Origin: Roseburia sp.
GTDB lineage: Bacteria > Bacillota > Clostridia > Christensenellales > Pumilibacteraceae
Assembly: GCA_023665905.1 (NCBI GenBank)
Contig: JAMPDA010000004.1
Coordinates: forward strand, 25,188 to 89,187
Direction: 5' to 3'
DNA: 64,000 bases
Part shown: one piece after another, positions 32,354 through 40,177 of the stretch
Layout: each line of letters starts with the position of its first letter
Position numbering within the stretch: position 1 is the stretch's first letter
Translations under genes and position numbers: made by a program
The notes under the pieces: model-generated
Databases searched by the model: none
Told to the model about the DNA's origin: nothing
What the model saw: the letters and a program-made list of their open reading frames with translations, nothing else

Positions 32354-33184
32354 TTATTTAAACAGATTACATTCTTTTTCGTAAGCGCGGCGCTCGAAAT
32401 CGGCGTACATCTTGCCGCGCTCTATCGCCTCGTCGAAATCGACCTTGTGCCCGTCGAAGTCGGGTCCGTCCACGCATGCGAACTTCATTTCGCCGCCGAC
32501 GGTGAGGCGACAGCCGCCGCACATGCCCGTCCCGTCTATCATTATCGGGTTCATGGACACCACGGTCTTTATCCCGTACTTTTCGGTGAGCTTGCAGACG
32601 AACTTCATCATGACGAGCGGACCGATGGCGATGACCTCGTCGTAATCGTTGCCGGCGTCTATCAGCTCTTTGAGCGCGTCGGTGACGAGCCCTTTTTTGC
32701 CTGCCGACCCGTCGTCCGTGACCAAGCGGAACTCACGAGAGCACGCCTCGAACTCGTCTTTGAGTATTATCAAATCCTTGTTGCGAAAGCCGATTATCGA
32801 ATGTACTTCCGCGCCGAGCGCATGCAGCTTTTTGGCGGTGGGGAGCGCAATGGCGCAGCCCACTCCGCCGCCGACGACGGCGACGCGCTTAAGTCCGTCG
32901 AGCTCTGTGGGATTGCCGAGCGGACCTACAAAGTCGCTCAGACAGTCGCCGACTTTAAGCCTGTCCAGCCGGTGCGTCGTCGCTCCGACTATCTGATATA
33001 TTACGGTCACAGTTCCGCGCTCCGCGTCGTAGTCCGCGATAGTGAGCGGTATCCGCTCCCCCTCCGAGTCCGCCCGAAGAATGATAAACATGCCCGGCTG
33101 CGCCTTTTTTGCGACGCGCGGCGCGCTTATCACCATTCGCGTGACGGTGGGATTGAGCGGCGTTTTTTCGAGTATCTCGTACAT
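32354..33184 (-). CDS. nfnA: NfnA-type FAD/NAD-binding [2Fe-2S] subunit
   Basis: 276 residues from ATG 33184 (ribosome site AAGGAAA); the frame upstream to 33262 overlaps the promoter. Same family as PyrK: FAD site ERIPLTIADYD, NAD site VVGGGVGCAIALPTAK, [2Fe-2S] motif DGTGMCGGCRLTVGG plus FACVDGPDFDGHKVDF. Paired with nfnB (96-bp gap), it forms the NADH-side subunit of the bifurcating complex. It is distinct from pyrK at 14079, which serves PyrD. Confidence 0.87.
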   Translation of the reverse strand: MYEILEKTPLNPTVTRMVISAPRVAKKAQPGMFIILRADSEGERIPLTIADYDAERGTVTVIYQIVGATTHRLDRLKVGDCLSDFVGPLGNPTELDGLKRVAVVGGGVGCAIALPTAKKLHALGAEVHSIIGFRNKDLIILKDEFEACSREFRLVTDDGSAGKKGLVTDALKELIDAGNDYDEVIAIGPLVMMKFVCKLTEKYGIKTVVSMNPIMIDGTGMCGGCRLTVGGEMKFACVDGPDFDGHKVDFDEAIERGKMYADFERRAYEKECNLFK

Positions 33185-33252
33185 ACTTGTTTCCTTATGT
33201 GTTTTTGTGCGGACCGCAGACAGCTTTACGCGCGACTTTTGCGGTCGATTAC

Positions 33253-33281
33253 ATTCTACCACAATCCGCGCGATATATCAA
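33253..33281 (-). promoter_or_regulatory. Promoter of nfnAB
   Basis: TTGATA (33276-33281), 17-bp spacer, TAGAAT (33253-33258); leader of about 60 nt to nfnA. Confidence 0.75.
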
Positions 33282-33299
33282 GTATTTGAAATGACACAT

Positions 33300-34019
33300 T
33301 TATGCATTGAGCACAGCAATAACCTCCGCCACGGCGCGCACATGTATGTACCGTATGTACGACAGCACGCTTCTGCCCTGTGGAATGGAATACTCGCACA
33401 CCGCTTCCAGCGCTGTCTTTAAGTACTCGCTGTCCGCAAGGCATGCCGCTTTTTCGAGCCTGATAAGCGCGGCGCGCACCGCGTGCTCCGCCGCCGAATC
33501 GGAAATATTGCCGCGGTCGAGTTCCGTCGCCGCGGTCATGACCGTATCGAACCATTCGCCTGCCAGATACTCGAGCGCCGCGCGGTCGCCGTCCGCATGC
33601 GCGGACTGCGCAAGCGACAGTGCAAAGTAGTGCGAGCCCGAATTGACCGAAACGAGCGTCTTGACGTCCGCTTCTCTGTCGTACACCGCCGCCACGGTGT
33701 GATAACTGCCGTCGTTGTAGATATAACCGGCGCCGCCGCGCTCGACGGCATACTGCGAGGTCTTGAGCGCTTCCGTCCTGTCCGTTTCCTGCGCGATAGC
33801 CAAAAAATAGAATGTCTTTCCGGCAAACACGGGCGTGCCGCTCGCGGTTTGAGTTCGTGACAGAAAATAAACGAGCGCGCATATCCCTGCCGTAAGCATG
33901 AGCAATATGGCTATCAATACGCCGGCGGCGGCCTTGCCGCGCCGCGGCTTCTTGTAGTCGGACGCGCGCTTATACGAGCCTCTCGACACTAAATATGCGC
34001 CCGAATCGTATTCTTTCAT
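33300..34019 (-). CDS. Membrane-anchored protein with SPOR-like extracellular domain
   Basis: 239 residues. A basic cytoplasmic N-terminus (SYKRASDYKKPRRGK), one helix at about 30-54 (AAAGVLIAILLMLTAGICAL), then an outside part. The segment FYFLAIAQETDRTEALKTSQYAVERGGAGYIYNDGSYHTVAAVYD has the beta-alpha-beta plan of SPOR domains, which bind denuded peptidoglycan glycan at division sites; sequence identity to SPOR is low, so this is a tentative call. The last ~110 residues are helical and unassigned. Divergent from the DUF6062-type gene. Confidence 0.7.
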   Translation of the reverse strand: MKEYDSGAYLVSRGSYKRASDYKKPRRGKAAAGVLIAILLMLTAGICALVYFLSRTQTASGTPVFAGKTFYFLAIAQETDRTEALKTSQYAVERGGAGYIYNDGSYHTVAAVYDREADVKTLVSVNSGSHYFALSLAQSAHADGDRAALEYLAGEWFDTVMTAATELDRGNISDSAAEHAVRAALIRLEKAACLADSEYLKTALEAVCEYSIPQGRSVLSYIRYIHVRAVAEVIAVLNA

Positions 34020-34026
34020 GCGGTCC

Positions 34027-34055
34027 TTGCCTTTGGCGAAATTATGTGATAAAAT
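34027..34055 (+). promoter_or_regulatory. Promoter of the DUF6062-type gene
   Basis: TTGCCT (34027-34032), 17-bp spacer, TAAAAT (34050-34055), leader of about 60 nt. Confidence 0.65.
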
Positions 34056-34121
34056 ATATGAGTACGGGGTGGCGACTAACGCTTTCTGTGTAAACCATTA
34101 TATTAATTTCGAGGTGACATT

Positions 34122-34799
34122 ATGCGCTATCAGATACGCACCGCGCCGATATGGGACGCGTACCGCGACAGCAAAAACGGCTGTCCGCTCTGCGCGCTGC
34201 ACAAAAGCCGCGAGCAAAAACTCGTTTCGCAATATCTTGCCGACAACGTTATGGACCCCGATTTTCGCGTCGCGTCGAACGCCGTGGGCTTTTGCGCCGA
34301 TCACATACGCGCGATGTACGCCGGTCAAAACAAGCTCGGGCTCGCATTGCAACTCGAAACGCGCGCGGCGGCGCTTTGCGAACTCATAGACAAGCCGCCG
34401 ACGGACAAAAAATCGGCAAGAAAGACAAAAGACTGTCTGGACGCGCACTGCGGTTGCGTCATTTGCTCGTCGCTCGACGAAACCATGCCGCGCTATTACA
34501 GAACGGTCGCGGAAATGTACGGCGCAGAGGACGAGTTCCCGTCGCTTTTCGCCGAGGCGACGCATTGCGTCAAGCACGCGACGCTGTTGTTCGGCACGGC
34601 GGAATACGCCGGCAAAAAAACGGGTGCGTTCCTCGCCGACCTTACTGCGTCGCTCAAGCGCGACCTAAAGCGCACCGAAAAAGAACTGCGCGCCTTTGCG
34701 GACTGCTTCGACTTTAAAAATGCCGGCGCGCGTCCCGACCCGACGGCGATAACTCGCGCTATCGCGCTTTTGATAACACCCGATATAGAACACCCGTAA
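34122..34799 (+). CDS. DUF6062-like Cys/His-rich protein
   Basis: 225 residues. Two similar metal-binding-like modules: CPLCALHKSREQK with FCADHIRAM, and CVICSSLDETMPRYYRT with HCVKHATLLF, so each half has a CxxC and a later CxxH. This arrangement is the pattern I associate with the clostridial DUF6062 family, of unknown function. It is soluble, with no signal. GAGGTGA ribosome site. Its stop codon lies inside the following terminator hairpin. Confidence 0.8.
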   Translation: MRYQIRTAPIWDAYRDSKNGCPLCALHKSREQKLVSQYLADNVMDPDFRVASNAVGFCADHIRAMYAGQNKLGLALQLETRAAALCELIDKPPTDKKSARKTKDCLDAHCGCVICSSLDETMPRYYRTVAEMYGAEDEFPSLFAEATHCVKHATLLFGTAEYAGKKTGAFLADLTASLKRDLKRTEKELRAFADCFDFKNAGARPDPTAITRAIALLITPDIEHP

Positions 34800-34820
34800 A
34801 CCGTTCGGTTTACGGGTGTT
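34789..34820. terminator. Terminator between DUF6062-type gene and LRR lipoprotein gene
   Basis: AACACCCGTAAACCG and its perfect complement with a loop of two to four bases, T-rich behind. Serves the plus-strand gene and, 30 bp beyond its stop, the convergent lipoprotein gene. Confidence 0.88.
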
Positions 34821-34850
34821 TCCTTTGACATGAAGATTTTATTGGACGGC

Positions 34851-36596
34851 TCAACTGTACTTTACTCTGTGTCCGTTTATGTACAATGCGGCTTCGTACG
34901 CGAGCGGCGACGAATACTTATCGGCATACTTCGTCGCGCCGAACTCGGCAACAGTTCCGTTGTAGCGCACCGTTTTAAGCGAGGCGCATCCGCCGAACGC
35001 GCCCGAGCCCACGCTCTTTATTCCGCTTCCCAAGGTAAGTTCGGCAAGCGCCGAGCAGTTGTCGAACGCCTTGTCGCCTATCGCGACTAAACCCGTTTCC
35101 AATACGACGTTTTTCAGACCCGCGCAGTTTTCAAACGCGCTCGCGCCGACGTTTTTCACCGACGCGCCGATGCGCACATTTTCTATAGCGGCGCAACCGC
35201 CGAACGCATGGGCCGTCACGGGGTTTGCGCCAGTGATGTGCACCGACTTGAGCGTCGCGGGAACACTCGCGCCGTTTTGCGAATAGCTTTCCGCGCCGAA
35301 AATATATCCGAAATACTTTTCGTCGCTCGACGCGCCGAATGAAAACGGCATAGTCACGGATATCATGCCAGTGCAACCCTCGAACACACCCTTGCCGATA
35401 GAATTTATCGAGTCGGGCAAACTCACCTCGGCGAACAATACACAATTTTCAAACGCGCCGTCGCCGATAGCGCCGAGCCCGCTCGCCACCGTCAATCCCG
35501 ATAGCTTTACGCAGTCGCGGAACGCGCCGTCGCCTATACTGCTTACGCCCGTTCCTATCGAAACGTCGGTTAGGCTCGAACAGCCATTAAACGCGCCGTC
35601 GCCTATCTCTTGCGCGCCGACGATATCGACGCTTTCGATAGCGCAACCGTAAAAGGCATTTTCCGGCACGGGCAAAGAGCCGACTATACCGACAGACTTC
35701 AACGCGGACGGAACAGCCTGTATGTTTTGCTCATACGTCGCCGCGCCGAATATGTATCCGAAATGCAAGCGTTCGATCTTTTCTTTTTCTTCGTCCGTAT
35801 CGGCGTCGAGCTCGACTACTGTCTTGCCCATCGCCATTGGAAGTTCGGCGCTCGCAAGCGCGGCACAACCGCCGAACGCATTGCGCTCGATCAGCGTCAC
35901 ACCGGACGGCAACGCGACGCTTTTAAGCGCGGTACAACCTTCAAACGCATCTTCGCGCACCGTCTTTAAACCGTTGCCGAACGTGATATCGCCGACAGCC
36001 GTACAACCCTTGAACGCGCCTACGCCTATCTCTTGGCACGCGCTCGGAAGCACTATGCTTTCGAGCGCGGTACAGCCTTCAAACGCGCCGTCGCCTATCG
36101 TTTTGCACGAACTCGGAAGCACTATCGCTTTTACGCTATTTATGTCTTTGAATGCCGCGTCGGCTATGCCCACTACCGATTTTGCGCCGACGCCTTCTTC
36201 GGAATGAGTGCCGCTTATCTTCAGATATCCGCCGATTTGCGAACTTCCCACCCCGCTGACGGCATACGATGTCACGGTCGTTCCGTCCTCAGCGTACACG
36301 GGCATATATTCCAAACCGTCCGTAACCGGCGCGTCTTCGTCGAGCACGCCGCAACGCTCGCAAAAATAATCGATATACGAATGCCCGAGCGCTTTGACTT
36401 CGGTGTCGGTATAACTGAAATCGCAACCCTCGTCCGTGCATTTATGGAGCGTGTACCCTGCTTCGGTGCACGTCGGCGGCACGACTTCATCGACATAATT
36501 GTGTTGCGATCCCGATCCGTTGCCGCATGCCGAAAACACAAACGCCGTCGCGACAGTCGCGACAAGCGCGGCAATGGTCTTGTATTTATTTTTCAT
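34851..36596 (-). CDS. BspA-type leucine-rich-repeat lipoprotein
   Basis: 581 residues from ATG 36596 (GGAGGAG ribosome site). Lipoprotein signal with lipobox VFSAC at about residue 23. After a short region with two CxxC-type pairs (HKCTDEGCDF and YFCERCGVLD) come roughly 14 repeats of about 23 residues of the BspA/TpLRR type, with recurring IGDGAFEGCTALESIVLPS-like units. Two larger repeats contain FGYIFGA between LRR blocks. Such proteins bind host or bacterial surface partners in gut and oral bacteria. It is co-transcribed after the membrane protein at 36614 and is probably under XRE repressor control. Confidence 0.9.
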   Translation of the reverse strand: MKNKYKTIAALVATVATAFVFSACGNGSGSQHNYVDEVVPPTCTEAGYTLHKCTDEGCDFSYTDTEVKALGHSYIDYFCERCGVLDEDAPVTDGLEYMPVYAEDGTTVTSYAVSGVGSSQIGGYLKISGTHSEEGVGAKSVVGIADAAFKDINSVKAIVLPSSCKTIGDGAFEGCTALESIVLPSACQEIGVGAFKGCTAVGDITFGNGLKTVREDAFEGCTALKSVALPSGVTLIERNAFGGCAALASAELPMAMGKTVVELDADTDEEKEKIERLHFGYIFGAATYEQNIQAVPSALKSVGIVGSLPVPENAFYGCAIESVDIVGAQEIGDGAFNGCSSLTDVSIGTGVSSIGDGAFRDCVKLSGLTVASGLGAIGDGAFENCVLFAEVSLPDSINSIGKGVFEGCTGMISVTMPFSFGASSDEKYFGYIFGAESYSQNGASVPATLKSVHITGANPVTAHAFGGCAAIENVRIGASVKNVGASAFENCAGLKNVVLETGLVAIGDKAFDNCSALAELTLGSGIKSVGSGAFGGCASLKTVRYNGTVAEFGATKYADKYSSPLAYEAALYINGHRVKYS

Positions 36597-36613
36597 ACTG
36601 ACTCCTCCGATGA

Positions 36614-37255
36614 TCACCGCTTTACAGGCTTATGAATATCTTGTTCAATTTCACGTATTGTCGGGTCTTTGAGCTCCATTCTGCGCCTGACGATTTCGCA
36701 GACAATAGACAGAACTATGCACACGAGCTCGCCTATCAGCACCGTAACGGTAGCCGCGCCGAGCTTGATGACGCCGAGCCATCCGTCCATTGCGAATATC
36801 CTGTATATCACCGTCAGGTCGAGTACCGCAAACAGTATATAAACCACATAAAACCCCGAACACACATTGCCGGCATACGTAGCGCCCATACCGTCGCTCG
36901 TCACGCGTCTGCCGAACTTACCGTTAAAACACGAAACCGCGGCGAATGCCAAATACAGCGTTGCTATGACTGCCGCGATATACAACACGATTACACTGTT
37001 GCGAATATGTATGTCTATCTCGAGCAAATTCGCGAGCGCCGTATATATGTTGCCCGGCGCGTTTGCGGATATGCCCGAATTGACGGAATTGTACGTCGCG
37101 ATCGGCAAGCCGAAAGCGACAAACGACAGCACGACGAAAACCGCATACAAAATAACAGGAACATATTTAAGCGCCGCATAAAATTTATAGCGACCGCTCT
37201 CCCTGTCCACACCCGAAAAAGCACCGATGTCCGCGCCGTCTCTCATGTCTGACAT
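36614..37255 (-). CDS. Four-helix membrane protein of unknown function
   Basis: 213 residues from ATG 37255 (GGAGG ribosome site); the frame upstream overlaps the operators. Hydrophobic helices at about 28-52, 86-110, 127-152 and 160-188, then a charged cytoplasmic end (RRRMELKDPTIREIEQD). No family is recognised. It is the first gene downstream of the operator-controlled promoter and 17 bp ahead of the LRR lipoprotein, so both are likely one regulated unit. Confidence 0.75.
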   Translation of the reverse strand: MSDMRDGADIGAFSGVDRESGRYKFYAALKYVPVILYAVFVVLSFVAFGLPIATYNSVNSGISANAPGNIYTALANLLEIDIHIRNSVIVLYIAAVIATLYLAFAAVSCFNGKFGRRVTSDGMGATYAGNVCSGFYVVYILFAVLDLTVIYRIFAMDGWLGVIKLGAATVTVLIGELVCIVLSIVCEIVRRRMELKDPTIREIEQDIHKPVKR

Positions 37256-37284
37256 TATTTTCCTCCGTTTTGAATTTAAATTAA

Positions 37285-37301
37285 TACGAGTAATTCTCGT
37301 A
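37285..37301. promoter_or_regulatory. Operator-like palindrome O1
   Basis: TACGAG-TAATT-CTCGTA, a perfect 6-bp-arm palindrome, just downstream of the predicted start point of the minus-strand promoter. Confidence 0.75.
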
Positions 37302-37312
37302 AAGTTAAACAT

Positions 37313-37341
37313 ATTATATACGAGATTTACTCGTAAGTCAA
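37313..37341 (-). promoter_or_regulatory. Promoter of the membrane protein / LRR lipoprotein operon
   Basis: TTGACT (37336-37341) and consensus TATAAT (37313-37318) with a 17-bp spacer occupied exactly by operator O2. Confidence 0.8.
37319..37335. promoter_or_regulatory. Operator-like palindrome O2
   Basis: TACGAG-ATTTA-CTCGTA. It fills the whole spacer between -35 and -10 of the minus-strand promoter; a bound repressor would exclude RNA polymerase. Confidence 0.8.
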
Positions 37342-37347
37342 CTACTT

Positions 37348-37364
37348 TACGAAATTTTCTCGTA
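37348..37364. promoter_or_regulatory. Operator-like palindrome O3
   Basis: TACGA-AATTTTC-TCGTA, one mismatch from O1/O2 in the left arm. Its end overlaps the -10 of the XRE gene (TATAAT 37363-37368), which implies autoregulation. Confidence 0.75.
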
Positions 37365-37368
37365 TAAT
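37363..37368 (+). promoter_or_regulatory. -10 element of the XRE gene
   Basis: Consensus TATAAT ending 6 bp before the ATG at 37375, so the mRNA would begin at or next to the start codon (leaderless). The -35 region is poor. Confidence 0.65.
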
Positions 37369-37374
37369 TTTTGT

Positions 37375-37629
37375 ATGGACGGCAATCGTGTTCCGCAAAT
37401 CGACGCAGACTTCGACGCGCAGCTCCGAAAGGTAGCGACGCGCTTTAAAGCCGTGCGGACGGACAATAAGCTGACGCAATCCAAGCTCGGCGATATGCTG
37501 TCGGTTTCTCAAGACACGGTGTCGTTATGGGAAACCGGGAAAAGCATACCGACAGCCGAGTACATAATCGCCATTTGCAAGCTGTTCGGCGTATCGGCGG
37601 ATTATCTTTTGGGACTGTCGGACTATTAA
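37375..37629 (+). CDS. Small XRE-family repressor
   Basis: 84 residues, essentially one Cro/C1-type helix-turn-helix domain (residues ~20-80): RFKAVRTDNKLTQSKLGDMLSVSQDTVSLWETGKSIPT, then LFGVSADYLLGLSDY. No ligand-binding part. It is divergent from the membrane protein / LRR operon and shares an operator array with it, so it most likely represses both directions. No ribosome site is visible ahead of the ATG, consistent with a leaderless mRNA. Confidence 0.9.
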   Translation: MDGNRVPQIDADFDAQLRKVATRFKAVRTDNKLTQSKLGDMLSVSQDTVSLWETGKSIPTAEYIIAICKLFGVSADYLLGLSDY

Positions 37630-37640
37630 TGCAGTATAAA

Positions 37641-37684
37641 AAAACCTTCCGTAAAAGCGCATGTGCGCTGTTGCAAAAGGTTTT
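37641..37684 (+). terminator. Terminator after the XRE gene
   Basis: AAAACCTT and AAGGTTTT outer arms with an inner AGCGC-ATGT-GCGCT stem, followed by TTTTATTT, 12 bp past the stop codon. Confidence 0.7.
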
Positions 37685-37739
37685 ATTTGATATCGATCCG
37701 TCTACGGGGTTGACGACCCCCGTAAAGACGTATTTTACA

Positions 37740-37936
37740 TAAAGATCCCGCCTGTGCCGCAGAGTTCGCCGTATTCAAACCCGCCTTATGGCAGGTGGGT
37801 CGGCTGATGCGGTTTTTTGTCTTCCCCTGCTTAGCTTTCGCCAAAATTACTGAGGCCCGACATATGGCGCATACGCACCGTCCCTTTTTAGAATTGAGGT
37901 TATAAATAAGGCTTGATCTCGTACACCGCAGGATGT
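37740..37936 (-). ncRNA. Structured non-coding RNA, 6S RNA-like candidate
   Basis: A strong minus-strand promoter (37943-37971) would start an RNA at about 37936 with ATCCTGCGGTGTACG, resembling the TCCTGnnGTGT 5' end of Bacillus 6S RNA. The following 120-200 nt contain several pairing segments: GGTGCG/TGCGCC, CCTGC with GCAGG near 37825, and further down CCGCATCAGCC with GGCGAACTCTGCGG. No open frame with a ribosome site is present. 6S RNA binds RNA polymerase and mimics an open promoter. The identification rests on the 5' end, promoter and length only, and the 3' end is uncertain. Part of the segment could instead form a plus-strand hairpin ending in T6 (37812-37817). Confidence 0.45.
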
Positions 37937-37942
37937 ACCTAT

Positions 37943-37971
37943 ATTATATACAATGCGCGCAATAAAATCAA
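37943..37971 (-). promoter_or_regulatory. Promoter of the 6S-like RNA
   Basis: TTGATT (37966-37971), 17-bp spacer, consensus TATAAT (37943-37948), with no coding frame directly behind it. Confidence 0.75.
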
Positions 37972-38014
37972 TATCCGCCGAAAAATATTGCCGAATATTT
38001 TTTAGCAAACCCTA

Positions 38015-38043
38015 TTGACAAACGCGTATTTTTGTGATATATC
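38015..38043 (+). promoter_or_regulatory. Plus-strand promoter pointing into the TPR gene (antisense)
   Basis: Consensus TTGACA (38015-38020), 17-bp spacer, TATATC (38038-38043). It lies 35 bp beyond the 3' end of the TPR gene and reads against it. No plus-strand gene follows, so an antisense or fortuitous promoter is likely. Confidence 0.45.
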
Positions 38044-38077
38044 GCCAAAAACTCGGCGTCACAGCTTTAGCTGTTTA

Positions 38078-40177
38078 TTATGACAGATCGCGCTGTTTTA
38101 CCTCGCTCACCCACGACGAACGCGCCGCGATGTCGCCGACAAAGCGCTCCGCGATCGTCACTTTTTCTTCCGCCGGCGCGTCGCCGATAAAGTTTTTGAC
38201 ATAATACTCGAGAAAAGACATAAAATGCTTTTTGTCGTTCATCTTTACAGCCGAGCGTATCTGCAATGCAACGGTTTCGAAAGTCGGCTCGGACTTGGCG
38301 CTAAGCGCCTCCAGCGTGCGCGTCGCCGGCAAAATATTGCCGGAAGCCGTCAAATACGTCGCGAGCAAAAGCAAGAAGTCGTCGGGCAGTTTGTAGACCG
38401 CATTGGAAAGCGCGACGCCGTGCTTTTTGTATTTTGTTATATACACGGCGTAAGCGGCGCCGTAGTAGTACGGGCTCTTTTTTCGCTTCAACATTCTCAG
38501 CATCGATATACTCGTCTTGGTGTCGCCCGTCTTTGACGCCGTCACAGCCGTCATCGCCGCATATTTGTCGTCCTGCTTTATTGCGTTGTACAGATACGAA
38601 TAGTTGCGCATGCTTTCCGAAAAATTGCCCAGAATGAGCTGTGCTTCGGCGCAAACGCTGTAGCCGTACTCCTTGTCCGGTCGCAATCTTATATACTCCT
38701 CGGCGTAGCGCGCGACGGTGTGATAGTCCTGCATGAGCATTTTTATATCTATCAAAAGATAGAGCGCCGGCATGTACTCGCCGTCGATGTCGTGCGAGGT
38801 TTGAGCGTAGCCGTAAGCCTCCGCGTACCGCTTGCGCTTAAATGCGATATATCCCTTGTAGTACCAATACTGCTCGTAATTTTCGCGCGCCGGATGACGT
38901 TCGAGCACCGTGTCCGCCCTATCGTACTCGCCGAGCTCAATAAGGCACAGCGCCTCGTCGAATAGGTTTTCATACAGCTTAAACGCCGACGCGAGGCGCT
39001 CGTACATTTCCGCCGCCGACTTAAAATCCATAGATGACACACAGCACTCCGCGTATTTCATATTGGCTACGGGGTCGTTCGGTCTGTTTTTTAGCATGCG
39101 CTCGGCTATGCGCTTTGCGTCGTCGTTGCGCTTTGTAAGCTGATACAGGTCTATGAGCCTTACGTACGCGCCGGCATAAAAGTTGTCGCCCACTTCGAGC
39201 GCGATGTTCATGAGCCTTATAGCCGACTCGTAATCGCTTCTCTTGCAATATATCTCGGCGGCGTTGTCGTACACCGACCAAGCGCGCAGTATCTCGCGGC
39301 TGTCCACCATTTTTTTGCTGTATTCTATAGCCGATTCGTAATCGGAAAGCGCCGCGTCCAAGTCGTTCATCGCGTGATAAGCATAGCCGCGGCGCGAATA
39401 CGCGCGCAAAAGCTCCGTTTCGTCCGTCACGGTTTCTATTATGTGCGTGCACTGCGCGATGTTGTTTTCCCGCTCGCTCTTAGACGGGTCGTACACGTAC
39501 ATTCTGTGATCGGACGTTTCCACTTCCACGTCCTCGGGCTCGTCGTCCGTTTGCGGATAGTCTATCATGCCGAAATCGACAAACAGCGCGATCGGCTTGC
39601 CGCTATCTGCGTAGCCGACGTAACAACGGTATCGCCCGTCACCCCAGCCCGACGAAAACACTGCGTACTTGTTTCCGTTGTATTCGATAGCGGTGTGCGT
39701 CTGTCCGTCGAGCACTATCTGACCGGCGAGCGGATCCTCGCCGCGCTTCAGTGCGGCAAAATAATCGTCGTACGCCTTTTCGTCCGCCATACAGCACACG
39801 CCCGACGTTATCGCTACGGCAGGCGCGTCGGGGTCAACGGGGAGCATGCCTATCGTCTTGTCGAGGCGCAGGAACGACCACTTGACCGCGCGTTCCTCGC
39901 CGAAGCGCAAGCCGCAATACGCCACGCGTTCCCCGTCGTCCGTCATGCAGTTCAGATAGAACGGAAAAGCGACAACGCCGAACTGCACGTCGAAGCTGTC
40001 ATACTTATGCGCCGTCGAATATGCGTCGAACAGCACGACGCGCTGCGAGCCGCACAGAATAAACGGCAGTTCCGCGTAACGGAGCTTTACTCCGCACGCT
40101 TCGTGCTCGCGCAAAACCGCGCCGAAATCTATTGGCGCGGTCATTAGGTTTTTTGGTATTTTTATTGTGGTCTTCAC
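38078..40177 (-). CDS. Large TPR protein of unknown function
   Basis: 699 residues from GTG 40177, which shares its G with the dapL stop (TAGTG), so translation is probably coupled. Residues ~1-230 form a domain I do not recognise, with FGVVAFPFYLNCMTDDGERVAYCGLRFGEE and GKPIALFVDFGMIDYP. An acidic linker leads to at least eight tetratricopeptide-like repeats (about 250-560), for example RAYSRRGYAYHAMNDLDAALSDYESAIEY and YYKGYIAFKRKRYAEAYGYA. It is soluble, with no signal peptide or membrane segment. TPRs point to protein-protein contacts. It is the last gene of the pgcA-dapL cluster. Confidence 0.82.
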   Translation of the reverse strand: MKTTIKIPKNLMTAPIDFGAVLREHEACGVKLRYAELPFILCGSQRVVLFDAYSTAHKYDSFDVQFGVVAFPFYLNCMTDDGERVAYCGLRFGEERAVKWSFLRLDKTIGMLPVDPDAPAVAITSGVCCMADEKAYDDYFAALKRGEDPLAGQIVLDGQTHTAIEYNGNKYAVFSSGWGDGRYRCYVGYADSGKPIALFVDFGMIDYPQTDDEPEDVEVETSDHRMYVYDPSKSERENNIAQCTHIIETVTDETELLRAYSRRGYAYHAMNDLDAALSDYESAIEYSKKMVDSREILRAWSVYDNAAEIYCKRSDYESAIRLMNIALEVGDNFYAGAYVRLIDLYQLTKRNDDAKRIAERMLKNRPNDPVANMKYAECCVSSMDFKSAAEMYERLASAFKLYENLFDEALCLIELGEYDRADTVLERHPARENYEQYWYYKGYIAFKRKRYAEAYGYAQTSHDIDGEYMPALYLLIDIKMLMQDYHTVARYAEEYIRLRPDKEYGYSVCAEAQLILGNFSESMRNYSYLYNAIKQDDKYAAMTAVTASKTGDTKTSISMLRMLKRKKSPYYYGAAYAVYITKYKKHGVALSNAVYKLPDDFLLLLATYLTASGNILPATRTLEALSAKSEPTFETVALQIRSAVKMNDKKHFMSFLEYYVKNFIGDAPAEEKVTIAERFVGDIAARSSWVSEVKQRDLS

